NCBI GenBank assembly: GCA_018269075.1 | Contig: JAFDVJ010000054.1 | Location: 36,007-100,006, forward strand | Source of the DNA: Acidobacteriota bacterium | GTDB lineage: Bacteria > Acidobacteriota > Blastocatellia > Pyrinomonadales > Pyrinomonadaceae | Length of the DNA stretch: 64,000 nucleotides | Direction of reading: 5' to 3' | In this document: piece after piece, positions 52,494-62,789 of the stretch | How the letters are laid out: each line of letters begins with the position of its first letter | How positions within the stretch are numbered: position 1 is the first letter of the stretch | Translations under genes and position numbers: made by a program | The notes under the pieces: model-generated | Told to the model about the DNA's origin: nothing | The model's input: only the letters and a program-made list of their open reading frames with translations | Database searches by the model: none

Positions 52494-54365
52494 TCAAAGG
52501 AAATTGACCTTTCGCAGGATCTCGCGAAACCGTTCGTCGCCGCGCAGGAAATCGAATTCGGGATCGGCATTCATCCACGTCGCCCACGGATGCCGCGACG
52601 CGACCAGCTTTTCGGCCCACCGCAGCGTTTCTTCCGGATCGGCGAGCATCGCCGAATAGACCGCCAGATCCCACGCGTTGATCTTCTCGCCGTCGAGCCG
52701 CCGCTCCCAGTTCCGCCGCAGCCGGCGGAGCTTTTCTTCGGGCGCGGAGGCGTTGTCGGCCTCGATCAGACGCGCCGATTCCTCGTCGCCGATCAGCCGG
52801 AACGTCCGGACATACTCGTCGAGCGCGCGCCGCTTTTCGCCCATCAGCCACAAACATCGCGAAATCCGCCAGCGCGCCGCGAGATTCTTCTCGTCGAGCG
52901 CGAGCGCGTGCTCGAACTGCGCGAGCGCGGCCTCGTAATTTTTCGAATGAAGCAGCACGACGCCGAGATTGGCGTTGACGATCGGCGAGGTCGGATCGAG
53001 CGCGCGGGCCCGCCGGAGCGCGGCCTCGGCTTCTTCGAAACGGCGTCCCTTGGTCAGCAGAATGCCGAAGCGATGATGCGCCGTCGAATCGTTCGGGTCG
53101 AGCTCGATCGCTTTTTTCAGATTGTTCTCCGCCTGTCGCCAGTTCCAGTCGAAACTGGCCTGAATATAGCCGAGCGTCGAATACGCGCCGGCCGCGTCGG
53201 GCCGCAGCGCGATCGCCCGGAGCAGATGGTCCTTCGCTTCGCCGACGAGCTCCGGCCGCATTTCGTAGCTGGCATCGAAAAGGGCAAACTTGGCGTCGGC
53301 CAGTCCCGTGTACGCGTCGGCGAAATTTTCGTCGAGCGCGATCGATTTTTCGAAGAAGGAGATCGCCTTGCGGAGATCGCTCTCGCCGCGTTTCTGCCAG
53401 AAATAGCGGCCCGTCAGATAGTTGTCGTAAGCCTGCGCGTTGCCGGTCGGCGGCACGAAATCGCGGCTCTTGAAGATCGTCAGCCGCGCGATCTCGTCGG
53501 CGATCCGGTCCTGCAGATCGAGCATCTCGGCCGGCCGGCCGTCGAACCGGCCGGCCCAGAGCTGCGCGCCCGAACGGACTTCGATCAGCTCCAGCACGAT
53601 CCGCAGGCGGTCGCCCTCGCGCTGAATGCGGCCGTCGAGGACGGCGTCGGTTTCAAGTTTTTTCCCGATCTCGAGCGGCTGTTTCTCGTTCGCCGCAAGG
53701 TAAATGACCGACGCGGCCGGCCGGATCGAGACGCGCGTGCGGCGGGCGAGATTCGTCGTCACCGCGTCGGTGATCTGCTGCGAAAGCGTTTCGTCCGCCT
53801 CGCCGGCCGTCGATTTGAGCGGCAGCACGGCCAGCGATTCGATCGCCGCCGGCTTCGATTTATCGACCGCCGCGTAACGCCAGAGCGCCCAGCCGCCCGC
53901 CGCGAGGACGAGCGCGAGCAGCGCGCCGGCCAGATAAAACGACCGCGGACGCACCGGCGCCGCCGCGAGCTTTTTCGGTTCCGCGCGGCCGGCCGGGACG
54001 TCCTCGGCCTCGACGACGATCTGTTCGAAGAGATGCCGTTCGAGCACGACTTCCCGGTCGTCGGCCGGCGCTTCGGCGTTCAAACGGTAGCCGCGCCGCG
54101 GGACGGTTTGAATGAGATCCCTGACGCCGAGCCCGGCGAGCGTCTTCCGCAGGATGTAGATGTTGTTCGAGAGAACGCTTTCCTCGACGAACGTGTCCGG
54201 CCAGACCGCTTCGAGCAGCTCGTTTTTGGAGACGACCGCGCCGCTGTTTTTGACGAGCACGATGAGCAGCTCGACGGCCTTCGGCGGCAGCCCGACGATC
54301 TCGCCGTCACAGCGCAATACTTTCTGCTCGAAATCGAGTTCGAGACCGTTAAACCGACCGTCCAT
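52494..54365 (-). CDS. CadC-like winged-helix regulator with TPR sensor domain
   Basis: About 623 residues. An OmpR/CadC-type DNA-binding domain (about 1-100, with LPPKAVELLIVLVKNSGAVVSKNELLEAVWP and DLIQTVPRRGYRL), a membrane helix (about 160-180), a FlgO/TolB-like region (ESLAVLPLKST…VSIRPAASVIYL) and a long TPR array (about 330-560) outside. A common acidobacterial one-component membrane regulator; signal unknown. ATG 54365 has AGGTGG upstream. Divergent from the 54513 gene across 147 bp and might regulate it. Confidence 0.88.
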   Translation of the reverse strand: MDGRFNGLELDFEQKVLRCDGEIVGLPPKAVELLIVLVKNSGAVVSKNELLEAVWPDTFVEESVLSNNIYILRKTLAGLGVRDLIQTVPRRGYRLNAEAPADDREVVLERHLFEQIVVEAEDVPAGRAEPKKLAAAPVRPRSFYLAGALLALVLAAGGWALWRYAAVDKSKPAAIESLAVLPLKSTAGEADETLSQQITDAVTTNLARRTRVSIRPAASVIYLAANEKQPLEIGKKLETDAVLDGRIQREGDRLRIVLELIEVRSGAQLWAGRFDGRPAEMLDLQDRIADEIARLTIFKSRDFVPPTGNAQAYDNYLTGRYFWQKRGESDLRKAISFFEKSIALDENFADAYTGLADAKFALFDASYEMRPELVGEAKDHLLRAIALRPDAAGAYSTLGYIQASFDWNWRQAENNLKKAIELDPNDSTAHHRFGILLTKGRRFEEAEAALRRARALDPTSPIVNANLGVVLLHSKNYEAALAQFEHALALDEKNLAARWRISRCLWLMGEKRRALDEYVRTFRLIGDEESARLIEADNASAPEEKLRRLRRNWERRLDGEKINAWDLAVYSAMLADPEETLRWAEKLVASRHPWATWMNADPEFDFLRGDERFREILRKVNFL

Positions 54366-54512
54366 CGAAAACCACCTGCCCTTTCCCAAACGCGAAAGAG
54401 AAAAAAAAGAGAAAACCGAGAGGACTTTCCGTCGTCTTCAGGGTTATAACCGAAACAAAAAAACGCCCCCGATACGATTGTAAACAAGGGGGTTAGAGGC
54501 ATTTTAACCGAA

Positions 54513-54848
54513 ATGACCGAAACTGCCAAGAAAATATTGCGCGTCAGCCGCCGGCGCGACGAGTTTCTGATCCGGCGCCGCGCGGCCGAAATCCGGCTTT
54601 TCTGCGCCGATTGCGCGGCCGAGCGCGATTTCCTGTCGTGCGAGGACGCCGTTTGCCGGGCGGGTCTTTCGACGCGCGCGATCGTCGGTCTCGTCGAGGA
54701 CGGCCGGCTGCATTTCGCCGAAAGCCGCGCCGGCCAGCTTTTCGTCTGCGCCGCCTCGCTCGCCGATTTGACCGACGGCGGGCCGGAAAAAGGACAGCTT
54801 TCGGGCGGCACTCCCCGGAAATTATCGAACGGAGAAGAAAATCAATGA
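54513..54848 (+). CDS. Small protein with excisionase/MerR-like helix-turn-helix
   Basis: 111 residues. A basic N-terminus and CADCAAE are followed by LSCEDAVCRAGLSTRAIVGLVEDGRLHFAESRAGQLFVC, which resembles the excisionase-type winged helix (AAxxxGVSxRTVxRLIexGxLxax). Similar small proteins are common in Acidobacteriota. It may bind DNA, but no recombinase is present. Its stop overlaps the start of the next gene (ATGA), so the two are translationally coupled. Confidence 0.65.
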   Translation: MTETAKKILRVSRRRDEFLIRRRAAEIRLFCADCAAERDFLSCEDAVCRAGLSTRAIVGLVEDGRLHFAESRAGQLFVCAASLADLTDGGPEKGQLSGGTPRKLSNGEENQ

Positions 54849-57800
54849 CTTATCGGAAAACGAGCCGGCGAATCGGCATCTTTTTACTGCTCTCGATCGT
54901 CGCCCTGCAAATTTTCGCGCGCGCGGGCGCGGCCCGGTCCGCCGGATTGTTCGATCGGGGAGAAAACGCCGCTTCGGGAATCGGCGCCGCTTTTTTCGGC
55001 GTCGCGCTTTTTGACGAAAAGACCGCCGCGCTCGCGCCGTGCGTCGCGGGCGAGAAGACGTGGGACGGCGAGGGCGCGACAAACAATTGGTCGGAAGCCG
55101 CAAACTGGACGTGCGATGCGGTTCCGCTCGTCTCGGACATCGTCAAGTTCGACGCGGCTTCGACGAAGAACGCAACTGTCGACGTCGCCGCGCAGGCGCG
55201 CGAATTCCGCGTCGACGCGACCTACACGGGCACGATCTCGATCGCCGACGGAGTCTCGTTCACGATCGGACGCACCGTTCCGAACGACATTTTCACGCAG
55301 ACCTTCGCGGGCGGTTCGCTCGTCTGCGGCAACGGTTCGTTTTTGACGATCGGTCGCGCCGATATGACGATGAGCGGCGGCGCGATCGACTGCCGCAACG
55401 GCACGGTTTTGTTGACGGTCGCGACGCTCCGGATCAACGGCGGCGTTTTCGACGCGCCGACCGGTCAATTCCGTCTTGACTCGGCAAGCCTTCTGCGCAC
55501 CGCGTCCGGCGCGTTCAATCACAACGGCGGGACGGTGCGCGTCGAGTCCGACAGTCTGTTCGGCAGCTCGAACGTTGTCGACACGCAGACGTTCACGATC
55601 AACAATCTGACGCTTCAGGCACCGGTGACGGTCGGCTCGAACGACACCGTGACCGTGCTCGGCAGCGTCGCCGGACAGACCGGCGGCCGGCTCAACGGCA
55701 CGTCGAATTCGACGTGGGACCTGCGCGGCAACATCTCGTTCGACACGGGCTTCGCGGGCGGCGGCGGCGGCGTCATCACGCTTGCCGGGGCGGCGGACCA
55801 GACCTTCTTCAACGCCGGAGTGACGAATCCGAACGCCACGTGGCGGATCGACAAACCGACCGGCAAGGTTTTGCTGACGAGCGACTTCCAGAATTTCGGC
55901 AATCTCGATCTCGTGCAGGGCGTGATCGACGCCGGCGCGTTTACGGTCTATCCGGGAGCGGTCGCCAATTCGCGAATCACCGGCGGTAATTCGGCGAGCT
56001 ACGTCATCGGCAAGTTTCGCTGCGACCTCGTCGCGTTCGGCGTTCCGGTGCCTTGCCACGTCGGCACGGCGACGGGTTATTCGCCGGCGACGATCGATTT
56101 TTCGACGACCGGCGGCGTCACGGTCGAGGCGCGCGACGGCGTTCATCCGTTGATGAACGCGAACCAGGCGATCGCGCGGACGTGGACGTTTACGCCGAAC
56201 GGAACGCCGACGTATTCGCCGACCTTGACGTATCGACAGGCCGACGTCGTCGGCAGCGAAGCGCTGTTTTTCGGCGCCGCGATTTCGGGTTCGACGATCG
56301 CCTTCGGCGCGGCCGTCAACCAGACGACGAACCAGTTTTCGTTCTCGTCCCTGACCGGCGCGCAGGTCTTTACCGCCGGCGCGACGACCGGCGTCTGTCA
56401 GGCCGGACAGAAAACGTGGGACGGCGGCGGCGCGACGAACAACTGGTCCGAGGCGGCGAACTGGTCGTGCGATCAGGTGCCGCTCGCGACCGACCGCGTG
56501 CTCTTCGACACGACGTCGAGCAAGAACGCGACGATCGACGTCGACGCGACCGTTCGCAGTCTTGAGATCGACGGCTACACGGGAATAGTGACGAACGCGT
56601 CCGCCAATTTCACGATTCAGGAATCGAGCGGTCTCGGTCTTTTCAAACAGACTTCCGGCACGTTCAACGGCGGTGCCGGCACGCTTAACTTCAACCTCGG
56701 CGCGAGCGCTGCGAACTCGGGCCTGCGTCTGACCGGCGGAACGTTCGTCTCGACGTCGGGAACATTGAATCTCGACTCCTTCGCCGGTTCGATCATCGAC
56801 GCGGGCGCGGTCTTTCTCCATAACGGCGGGACGGTCGTCCTGCTCGGCGCGATGAACGGCGGGACGAACATCGGCGGCAGCGCGACGAGCCTCGTCTTCA
56901 ACAACCTCGACCTGCGCGGCAATTACAACTTTCAGGGCACGCTCCCCGCGTTTGCGCGGACGGTCGGCGCGGACGGCGATCTGACGGTCGGCGCGACCGG
57001 TTTCGGGGCCGTCAACTTCAGCACGGCCGGTCACACGACCGTCGCCGCGACGTCGGCCGGCGGCACCAACCGGCTCGTCTTCGCGGGCGGCGCGAACCAG
57101 ACGTTCGCGAATCTCGGCGGCGTCTTCCCGTTCCAGCAGACGACCCTCGACAAAACGGCCGGCACCGTCACGGCGAACGCGCCGCTCGCGCTGCGCCCGG
57201 CGAACGACGATCTCGTCATCACGAGCGGGACGCTTTATCTCGCATCCGGCGCGAACGTCACGGCACGCAATATCAACATCGGCGCGAACGGACGGCTCGT
57301 CAACGATTCGGCCGTCACGCTGACCGTCGGAACGGGCGTCGTCAACGACGGCGTCGTCGATCTGCAGGGCGGCGGCGCGGCGTGCGACGAAACGCCGGGC
57401 GTCGATCCGATCGCGATCATCTCGTCGAACGCGTCGCAGAAACCGTGGACCGGCAGCGGCGTCAACCGCCTCGTCGACGTCAGCGTGACGCGGATGGGCG
57501 GAACCGGCGCGAAGACCGTTTTCAGCGGCACGAACGTCGTCGGCAACAACGCGTCGTGGGTCTTCAACGCGGGCTGTCCGCCGGCCGTCGCGATCTCGCC
57601 GCCGGCCGCGACGGTGACGACCGGTCAGACGCAGACGTTTTCGGTGAGCGGCGGATTCGCGCCCTACGCGTTCTCGATCCCGGCGAACAATTCGGGCGCG
57701 ACGATCAACGCGGCCGGACTCTACACGGCGGGCGCGGCCGTCGGCGTGACGGATACCGTCCGCGTGACCGACTTCTTCGGCCAGACCGCCGACTCGTCCG

Positions 57801-60800
57801 TCAGCGTCGTCGGCATCCCGGCCCGGCTGGCGTTCGACCTCCAGCCGGCCGACACGACGGCCGGCGCCGCGATTCCGGCGTTTTCCGTCGCCGTTCAGGA
57901 CGCGGGCGGCAGCCTCGTGCCCAACGTGCCGACGCCGGTTACGCTCGCCCTCGTCGCGTCGAACGGCGCGGTGCTCGCGGGCACGACGACCGGCACGACG
58001 TCGAACGGCGTCGCGAGCTTCGCCAATCTGAGCGTCGCGCTCGCCGGCACCTACACGATCACGGCCTCGGCGAACGGCCTCGCGACGGCGACGAGCGCGC
58101 CCTTTACGATCGCGCCCGCGACCGCTTCGAGGCTCGAGTTCTCGGTCCAGCCGTCGAACGTCGTCAATGGCGGGCCGATCACCCCGGCAGTCAGGGTCCG
58201 CGTTCTCGACGCTTTCGGCAACCTCGTTCCGACGGCGGCGAATGCCGTAACGGTCGCGTTCGCCAACAATCCGACCGGCGCGACGCTCGGCGGCACGGCG
58301 ACCGTCGCGGCGGCCGGCGGCGAGGCGGCGTTCGCCGATCTCTCGGTCAACGTCGACGGCGCCGGATATACGCTGCGCGCGACCGCCGCCGGTCTCACCG
58401 AAGCGGTCAGCAGCGCGTTCGACGTCGGCCCGCTCGTCGTCACGAACACCGGCGACAGCGGCCCGGGCAGTCTTCGGCAGGCGATCCTCGACGCGAACCG
58501 GCTGCCGGGAACGCAGACGATCGTGTTCGAAATCCCCGGGACGGCGCCGTTCGTCATCAATCCGCAGACCGAGCTGCCGCGCATCGAGCAGACGGCGGTC
58601 CTCGACGCGACCACGCAGCCGGGATATGCGGGAACGCCGGCGATCGAGATTCGCGGCGGGCTCGTCACCGCCGCTTTCAAAAAAGGCCTCGTCGTCGCCG
58701 CCCCGGACACGGTCGTCAAGGGCTTTGCGCTGACGCGCTGGCGGCTCGCGCTGAGCATCGCCGCCGATCGCGCGGTCATTCAGGGAAACTTCGTCGGCCT
58801 GAGCGCGCAGGGCGATCCGTTCTTCGCCGATTCGAATACCGGAATTCAGGTCGCGGGCAATTCCAATCTGATCGGCGGCCCGAACGATGCCGACGGCAAC
58901 TTCATCGCGGGAAACCAGACCGGCATCAAGATTCTTTCATCGCTGAACTCGGTCATTCAACACAACCGGATCGGGACGAACGCCGGCGGAACCGCGATCG
59001 GCAACACGAACTCGGGAGTTCTCGTCAATTCGGGCGCCGGAAACCGGATCTCGCAAAACAAGATCGTCTCGAACCCGGCCGCCGTCACGTCGTCGAAAGG
59101 CATTCAGCTCAATTCCAGCAGCGTCCCGCTGCCGAACGACGCGGGCGACGGCGATCTTCTGAGCAATCTGCGGCAGAATTATCCGGTCGTCACCGCGGCG
59201 CTCGCGGAAAATTCGACGACCCGCGTGAGCGGCACCCTCAACAGCCTGCCGTCGAGCGGCTACCGGATCGAGTTCTTTTCGAACGCCGCCTGCGACCGCA
59301 ACGGGTCCGGCGGCGGCGAAACCTATCTCGGCGACGCGGTCGTGAACATCGGCCCGTCGGGAACCGCCGCGTTCGACGCGGTGCTGCCCGCGACCGCGCT
59401 CGGACAATCGATCACCGCGACCGCGACCGACGCCGCCGGCAACACGTCCGAGTTTTCGCGCTGCACGACCGTCACGCCCGCGTCGCACGAGATCGCCGGA
59501 CGAATCACCGACAATTCCGGCCGGGCGATGGCGTCCGTCGTCGTGCAGGCGTCGTTCGCGAATGCCGCCCTCAATCGGACGACGGCGACCGCGACCGACG
59601 GGACCTATCGCTTTCAGGCGCCGACCGGCTCGACCGTCACGGTGACGCCGTCCAAAACGAACTACACGTTCGCGCCGGCCTCGCGAACCGTCGCGAACGT
59701 CAGCGGTCCGGCGGCGGGACAGGATTTCGTCGGAACGCAAACGGCGACGATCTCCGGAAAGGTCGTCTACAACGGTTCGCCGACCGCCGCGCCGATCCCG
59801 ATCGCGGGAGTGCGGATCACGCTGACGGGCGCGGCGAGCCGGACCGCGAACACTGACGTCAACGGCCGCTTCTCGTTCCCGAACCTCCCGGCCGGCAGCT
59901 ACACGGCGACGGCCGCTCACGGCGGCCTCTCGTTCGCGCCGCCGTCGGCCGCCGTCGTGCTCGCCGGCACGAACCGGATCGCCGATTTCAGCGCCGCCGA
60001 GCAGCTGCCGGCCGGCCGGCTCTATTTCGACAACGTCAAGAGCGCCGGCGTCTTCGGCACCGCTCTGACCTCTTCGGCCTACGCCGGCGGCGCGCGGAAT
60101 ATCGACGTTTCGCCCGACGGCCGGCGGCTGATCTTCGATCGGACGGGCGGCTCGGAAATCGCGTCGATGAACTTCGACTTCACGGACCCGAGGCCGCTCG
60201 CGCAGGGTTCGGGCGTCGCCAGGGCGGTGTCGCCGGTCTGGTCGCCGAACGGAGACCGTTTCGCCTACGTTTCAGAATTGCGTTCGATCAAGATCGCCGA
60301 CGCCGACGGCAGCAATCCGCAGACGGTCGTCACGCTGCCGCCGCTGACGTTCATCGACACGATCGACTGGTCGCCGGACGGCAGCCGGTTTCTGATTTCG
60401 ACAATGCTGGGCGAGATCTGGACGGCCCGCGCGGACGGGCAGGGCTCGCCGACCGTGCTCCTGAACGATAATCTGATGAATACGAGAGCCGTCTATTCTC
60501 CGGACGGGACGAAGATCGCGTATCTGGCCGGCGCGAATCAGGCGTGGGGCGACCGGGTGATGCTGATGAATGCCGACGGCACGAACCCGACCGTGTTCAT
60601 CGACAACCTCGACGACGTTTTCTGGTCGCGGCCGACGTGGTCGCCGGACGGCGTCCAGCTGCTCGTCGAGCGGCAGACGGTCAGGGATCAGAGCGAAAGG
60701 TTCTACACGATCAAAGGAATCTTTTCGGGGATCGAAAGAAACGTCCCGGTGCCGGTCACCGGCTTCGCGCACACGTTTTCCAACGTCGCGTGGGGCCCGG

Positions 60801-61972
60801 AGATTCAGGACGCGACAAACGCCGGAATCGACGTCGGCTTTACGGCGGGCGCCGTTTCGGTCAATTTCGGGGCCGTCGCGCAGGCCGGCACGACGACCGT
60901 CACGCCGATTTCCCCGGCGTCCGCCGGGAGCGCGCCGGACGGTTTCCTGCTCGGAAATCAGGCCTACGAGATTTCGACGACCGCGAGCGTCACGCCGCCG
61001 ATCACGGTCTGCTTCACGGTCGCCGGCGATCCGACGATCGGGGCGTTCAATAAAATGACGATCTTCCACAACGAGGGCGGAGTTCTGGTCGACCGCACGT
61101 TCAGCCGGGATTTCGCGACCAAACGGATCTGCGCGCGGACCTCGTCGCTCTCGCCTTTCGTTCTGGGCGAAGAGATCGATCCGAACCGGCCGTCGATCAC
61201 CGGGATTACGGTCGATCAAAACGGCCAGCCGCTGGCCGGCGTGGCGGTCGCGCTGACCGGCACCGAATCGCGCTCGGCGACGACCGATTCCGACGGCCGG
61301 TTCGGGTTCGTCAATCTCACCCCGAACGGCGACTACAGCGTTTCGCCGACCCAGATCGGCGTGCTTTTCAGCGAATACGGCCGCGACTTCGTCAACGTAA
61401 CCGGCGAGGAGACCGTCGTTTTCACGGGCACGACGGCCAATTTCGCCGTCTCGGGAACGATCTCGGACCCGAACGGCAATCCGCTCGCCGGCACGCGGGT
61501 GATTTTGTCCGGTCCGACGGCCGGCGAGACCGTCTCCGACGCGAACGGGAACTATCTCTTTTCGGATCTTCCGGCGGACGGCTCGTTCGAGGTCCGGCCG
61601 CTCGCCGGCACCGGCGGATTCACGCCGGACGTGCTCGCCGTCGCGCCGCTCACGGGCGACGCCGCCGGGATCGACTTTACCGGCAGTCTCGCGCCGACCG
61701 CCGCCGCCGGATCAGTTTCGGGCCGCGTCGCGACGACGAGCGCCGCCGGCATTCGCGGCGCGACCGTGACGATCACCGACGCGGCGACCGGCCAATCGCG
61801 GAGCGTCCGAACCGGTTCGTTCGGAATTTACAGCTTCGACGGAATCGAAACCGGACGGACCTACATTCTGACGGTTCGCGCCGGCCGCTACCGCTTCGCG
61901 ACGCCGACGCGCGTCGTCAATCTGATCGACGACGCGGTCGGCGAGGATTTCATCGGGACCGAACCGGAATGA
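54845..61972 (+). CDS. Giant multidomain secreted/surface protein, 2375 residues
   Basis: Signal/anchor (about 10-30). Two β-helix-like blocks each opening with a variant of KTWDGxGATNNWSEAANW (about 70-480 and 520-880); Ig-like and invasin-type domains (AISPPAATVTTGQTQTFSV, RLAFDLQPADTTAGA); a CSLREA-type β-helix with NTGDSGPGSLRQAILDANRL; CarboxypepD_reg-type domains (for example SGKVVYNGS…GRFSFPNLPAGSYTA); a TolB/PD40-type propeller (SPDGRRLIFDR, WSPNGDRFAYV, YSPDGTKIAYL); then three or four more CarboxypepD_reg units. No sortase, PEP-CTERM or T9SS sorting motif is evident. Likely an exported adhesin or structural protein. ATG 54845 chosen; the frame is open back to 54611 inside the upstream gene. 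Confidence 0.88.
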   Translation: MTYRKTSRRIGIFLLLSIVALQIFARAGAARSAGLFDRGENAASGIGAAFFGVALFDEKTAALAPCVAGEKTWDGEGATNNWSEAANWTCDAVPLVSDIVKFDAASTKNATVDVAAQAREFRVDATYTGTISIADGVSFTIGRTVPNDIFTQTFAGGSLVCGNGSFLTIGRADMTMSGGAIDCRNGTVLLTVATLRINGGVFDAPTGQFRLDSASLLRTASGAFNHNGGTVRVESDSLFGSSNVVDTQTFTINNLTLQAPVTVGSNDTVTVLGSVAGQTGGRLNGTSNSTWDLRGNISFDTGFAGGGGGVITLAGAADQTFFNAGVTNPNATWRIDKPTGKVLLTSDFQNFGNLDLVQGVIDAGAFTVYPGAVANSRITGGNSASYVIGKFRCDLVAFGVPVPCHVGTATGYSPATIDFSTTGGVTVEARDGVHPLMNANQAIARTWTFTPNGTPTYSPTLTYRQADVVGSEALFFGAAISGSTIAFGAAVNQTTNQFSFSSLTGAQVFTAGATTGVCQAGQKTWDGGGATNNWSEAANWSCDQVPLATDRVLFDTTSSKNATIDVDATVRSLEIDGYTGIVTNASANFTIQESSGLGLFKQTSGTFNGGAGTLNFNLGASAANSGLRLTGGTFVSTSGTLNLDSFAGSIIDAGAVFLHNGGTVVLLGAMNGGTNIGGSATSLVFNNLDLRGNYNFQGTLPAFARTVGADGDLTVGATGFGAVNFSTAGHTTVAATSAGGTNRLVFAGGANQTFANLGGVFPFQQTTLDKTAGTVTANAPLALRPANDDLVITSGTLYLASGANVTARNINIGANGRLVNDSAVTLTVGTGVVNDGVVDLQGGGAACDETPGVDPIAIISSNASQKPWTGSGVNRLVDVSVTRMGGTGAKTVFSGTNVVGNNASWVFNAGCPPAVAISPPAATVTTGQTQTFSVSGGFAPYAFSIPANNSGATINAAGLYTAGAAVGVTDTVRVTDFFGQTADSSVSVVGIPARLAFDLQPADTTAGAAIPAFSVAVQDAGGSLVPNVPTPVTLALVASNGAVLAGTTTGTTSNGVASFANLSVALAGTYTITASANGLATATSAPFTIAPATASRLEFSVQPSNVVNGGPITPAVRVRVLDAFGNLVPTAANAVTVAFANNPTGATLGGTATVAAAGGEAAFADLSVNVDGAGYTLRATAAGLTEAVSSAFDVGPLVVTNTGDSGPGSLRQAILDANRLPGTQTIVFEIPGTAPFVINPQTELPRIEQTAVLDATTQPGYAGTPAIEIRGGLVTAAFKKGLVVAAPDTVVKGFALTRWRLALSIAADRAVIQGNFVGLSAQGDPFFADSNTGIQVAGNSNLIGGPNDADGNFIAGNQTGIKILSSLNSVIQHNRIGTNAGGTAIGNTNSGVLVNSGAGNRISQNKIVSNPAAVTSSKGIQLNSSSVPLPNDAGDGDLLSNLRQNYPVVTAALAENSTTRVSGTLNSLPSSGYRIEFFSNAACDRNGSGGGETYLGDAVVNIGPSGTAAFDAVLPATALGQSITATATDAAGNTSEFSRCTTVTPASHEIAGRITDNSGRAMASVVVQASFANAALNRTTATATDGTYRFQAPTGSTVTVTPSKTNYTFAPASRTVANVSGPAAGQDFVGTQTATISGKVVYNGSPTAAPIPIAGVRITLTGAASRTANTDVNGRFSFPNLPAGSYTATAAHGGLSFAPPSAAVVLAGTNRIADFSAAEQLPAGRLYFDNVKSAGVFGTALTSSAYAGGARNIDVSPDGRRLIFDRTGGSEIASMNFDFTDPRPLAQGSGVARAVSPVWSPNGDRFAYVSELRSIKIADADGSNPQTVVTLPPLTFIDTIDWSPDGSRFLISTMLGEIWTARADGQGSPTVLLNDNLMNTRAVYSPDGTKIAYLAGANQAWGDRVMLMNADGTNPTVFIDNLDDVFWSRPTWSPDGVQLLVERQTVRDQSERFYTIKGIFSGIERNVPVPVTGFAHTFSNVAWGPEIQDATNAGIDVGFTAGAVSVNFGAVAQAGTTTVTPISPASAGSAPDGFLLGNQAYEISTTASVTPPITVCFTVAGDPTIGAFNKMTIFHNEGGVLVDRTFSRDFATKRICARTSSLSPFVLGEEIDPNRPSITGITVDQNGQPLAGVAVALTGTESRSATTDSDGRFGFVNLTPNGDYSVSPTQIGVLFSEYGRDFVNVTGEETVVFTGTTANFAVSGTISDPNGNPLAGTRVILSGPTAGETVSDANGNYLFSDLPADGSFEVRPLAGTGGFTPDVLAVAPLTGDAAGIDFTGSLAPTAAAGSVSGRVATTSAAGIRGATVTITDAATGQSRSVRTGSFGIYSFDGIETGRTYILTVRAGRYRFATPTRVVNLIDDAVGEDFIGTEPE

Positions 61973-61985
61973 TCCGGCCGAAATC

Positions 61986-62789
61986 CTACTCCCCGGCGCG
62001 CCAGACGATCAGCGGCCGCGCCGCGAAAGGGTGCGCGACGAGGCTCGCCTCGACGTCGAAGGTTTCGCGAATGAGCGCCGGCGTGAAGACTTCCGGCGGC
62101 GTCCCGCAGGCCGTCGCGCGGCCGTCTTTGAGGAACAGAACGCGGTCGGCGTACTGCGCCGCGAGGTTGAGGTCGTGCAAAATTATCAAAACGCCCGCTC
62201 CTTCGTCGGCGAAGCGGCGCGCGATCTTCAATGTTTTATGCTGGTGCGCCGGATCGAGGTTCGCGGTCGGCTCGTCGAGAAACAGGTAGCGCGCGCGGTT
62301 TTGCTCGCGTTCCCAGATCTGCGCGAGCGCGCGGGCGAGATGGACGCGCTGGCGCTCGCCGCCCGAGAGCGTCGGGTATAAACGGCCTTCGAGATGCGCG
62401 CCGTCGACGGCCGCGAGCGCCGCCCGCGCGATCTCGTAATCGCACGCGCTTTCGGTCCCGCGAATATGCGGCGCGCGGCCCATCAGCACGACTTCCGTGA
62501 CGGTGAACGGAAAATTGAGCGTCGAATCCTGCGGCAGCACCGCGCGCACGCGGGCGCGCTCGGGCAGCGACCAATCCGAAAGGTTTCGGTCGTTCATCAA
62601 AACGCTGCCGCGCGACGGTTCGAGATCGCCGCACAAGACCTTGCGCAAAGTCGATTTGCCCGCGCCGTTCGGCCCGAGCACGGCGAGCAGCTCGCCCGCC
62701 GAAAGCGTCAGCGAAACGTCGTCGAGAATCCGCCGCGCGTGAATCTCGACCGCAATATCGCGGGCCTCGATCAATGGACGATCCTCCAT
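61986..62789 (-). CDS. Heme/iron-type ABC transporter ATP-binding protein (HmuV-like)
   Basis: 267-residue ATPase of the FecE/HmuV/BtuD family energising uptake of haem, siderophore or cobalamin. Walker A GPNGAGKST (about 39-47), signature LSGGERQRV, Walker B YLFLDEPTANLD, H-loop ILHDLNLA. The insertion AQIWEREQNRARYL before Walker B is typical of HmuV. The ATG at 62789 overlaps the permease gene by 19 bp; the longer frame is rejected. Haem uptake would suit a cytochrome-rich organism, but the substrate is unproven. Confidence 0.92.
   Translation of the reverse strand: MEDRPLIEARDIAVEIHARRILDDVSLTLSAGELLAVLGPNGAGKSTLRKVLCGDLEPSRGSVLMNDRNLSDWSLPERARVRAVLPQDSTLNFPFTVTEVVLMGRAPHIRGTESACDYEIARAALAAVDGAHLEGRLYPTLSGGERQRVHLARALAQIWEREQNRARYLFLDEPTANLDPAHQHKTLKIARRFADEGAGVLIILHDLNLAAQYADRVLFLKDGRATACGTPPEVFTPALIRETFDVEASLVAHPFAARPLIVWRAGE

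Noticed and set aside
54611..54844. 5' extension of the giant protein to 54611
   Set aside because: It overlaps the 54513 gene, reads as basic low-complexity sequence, and lacks a signal peptide; ATG 54845 gives a normal signal and ATGA coupling.
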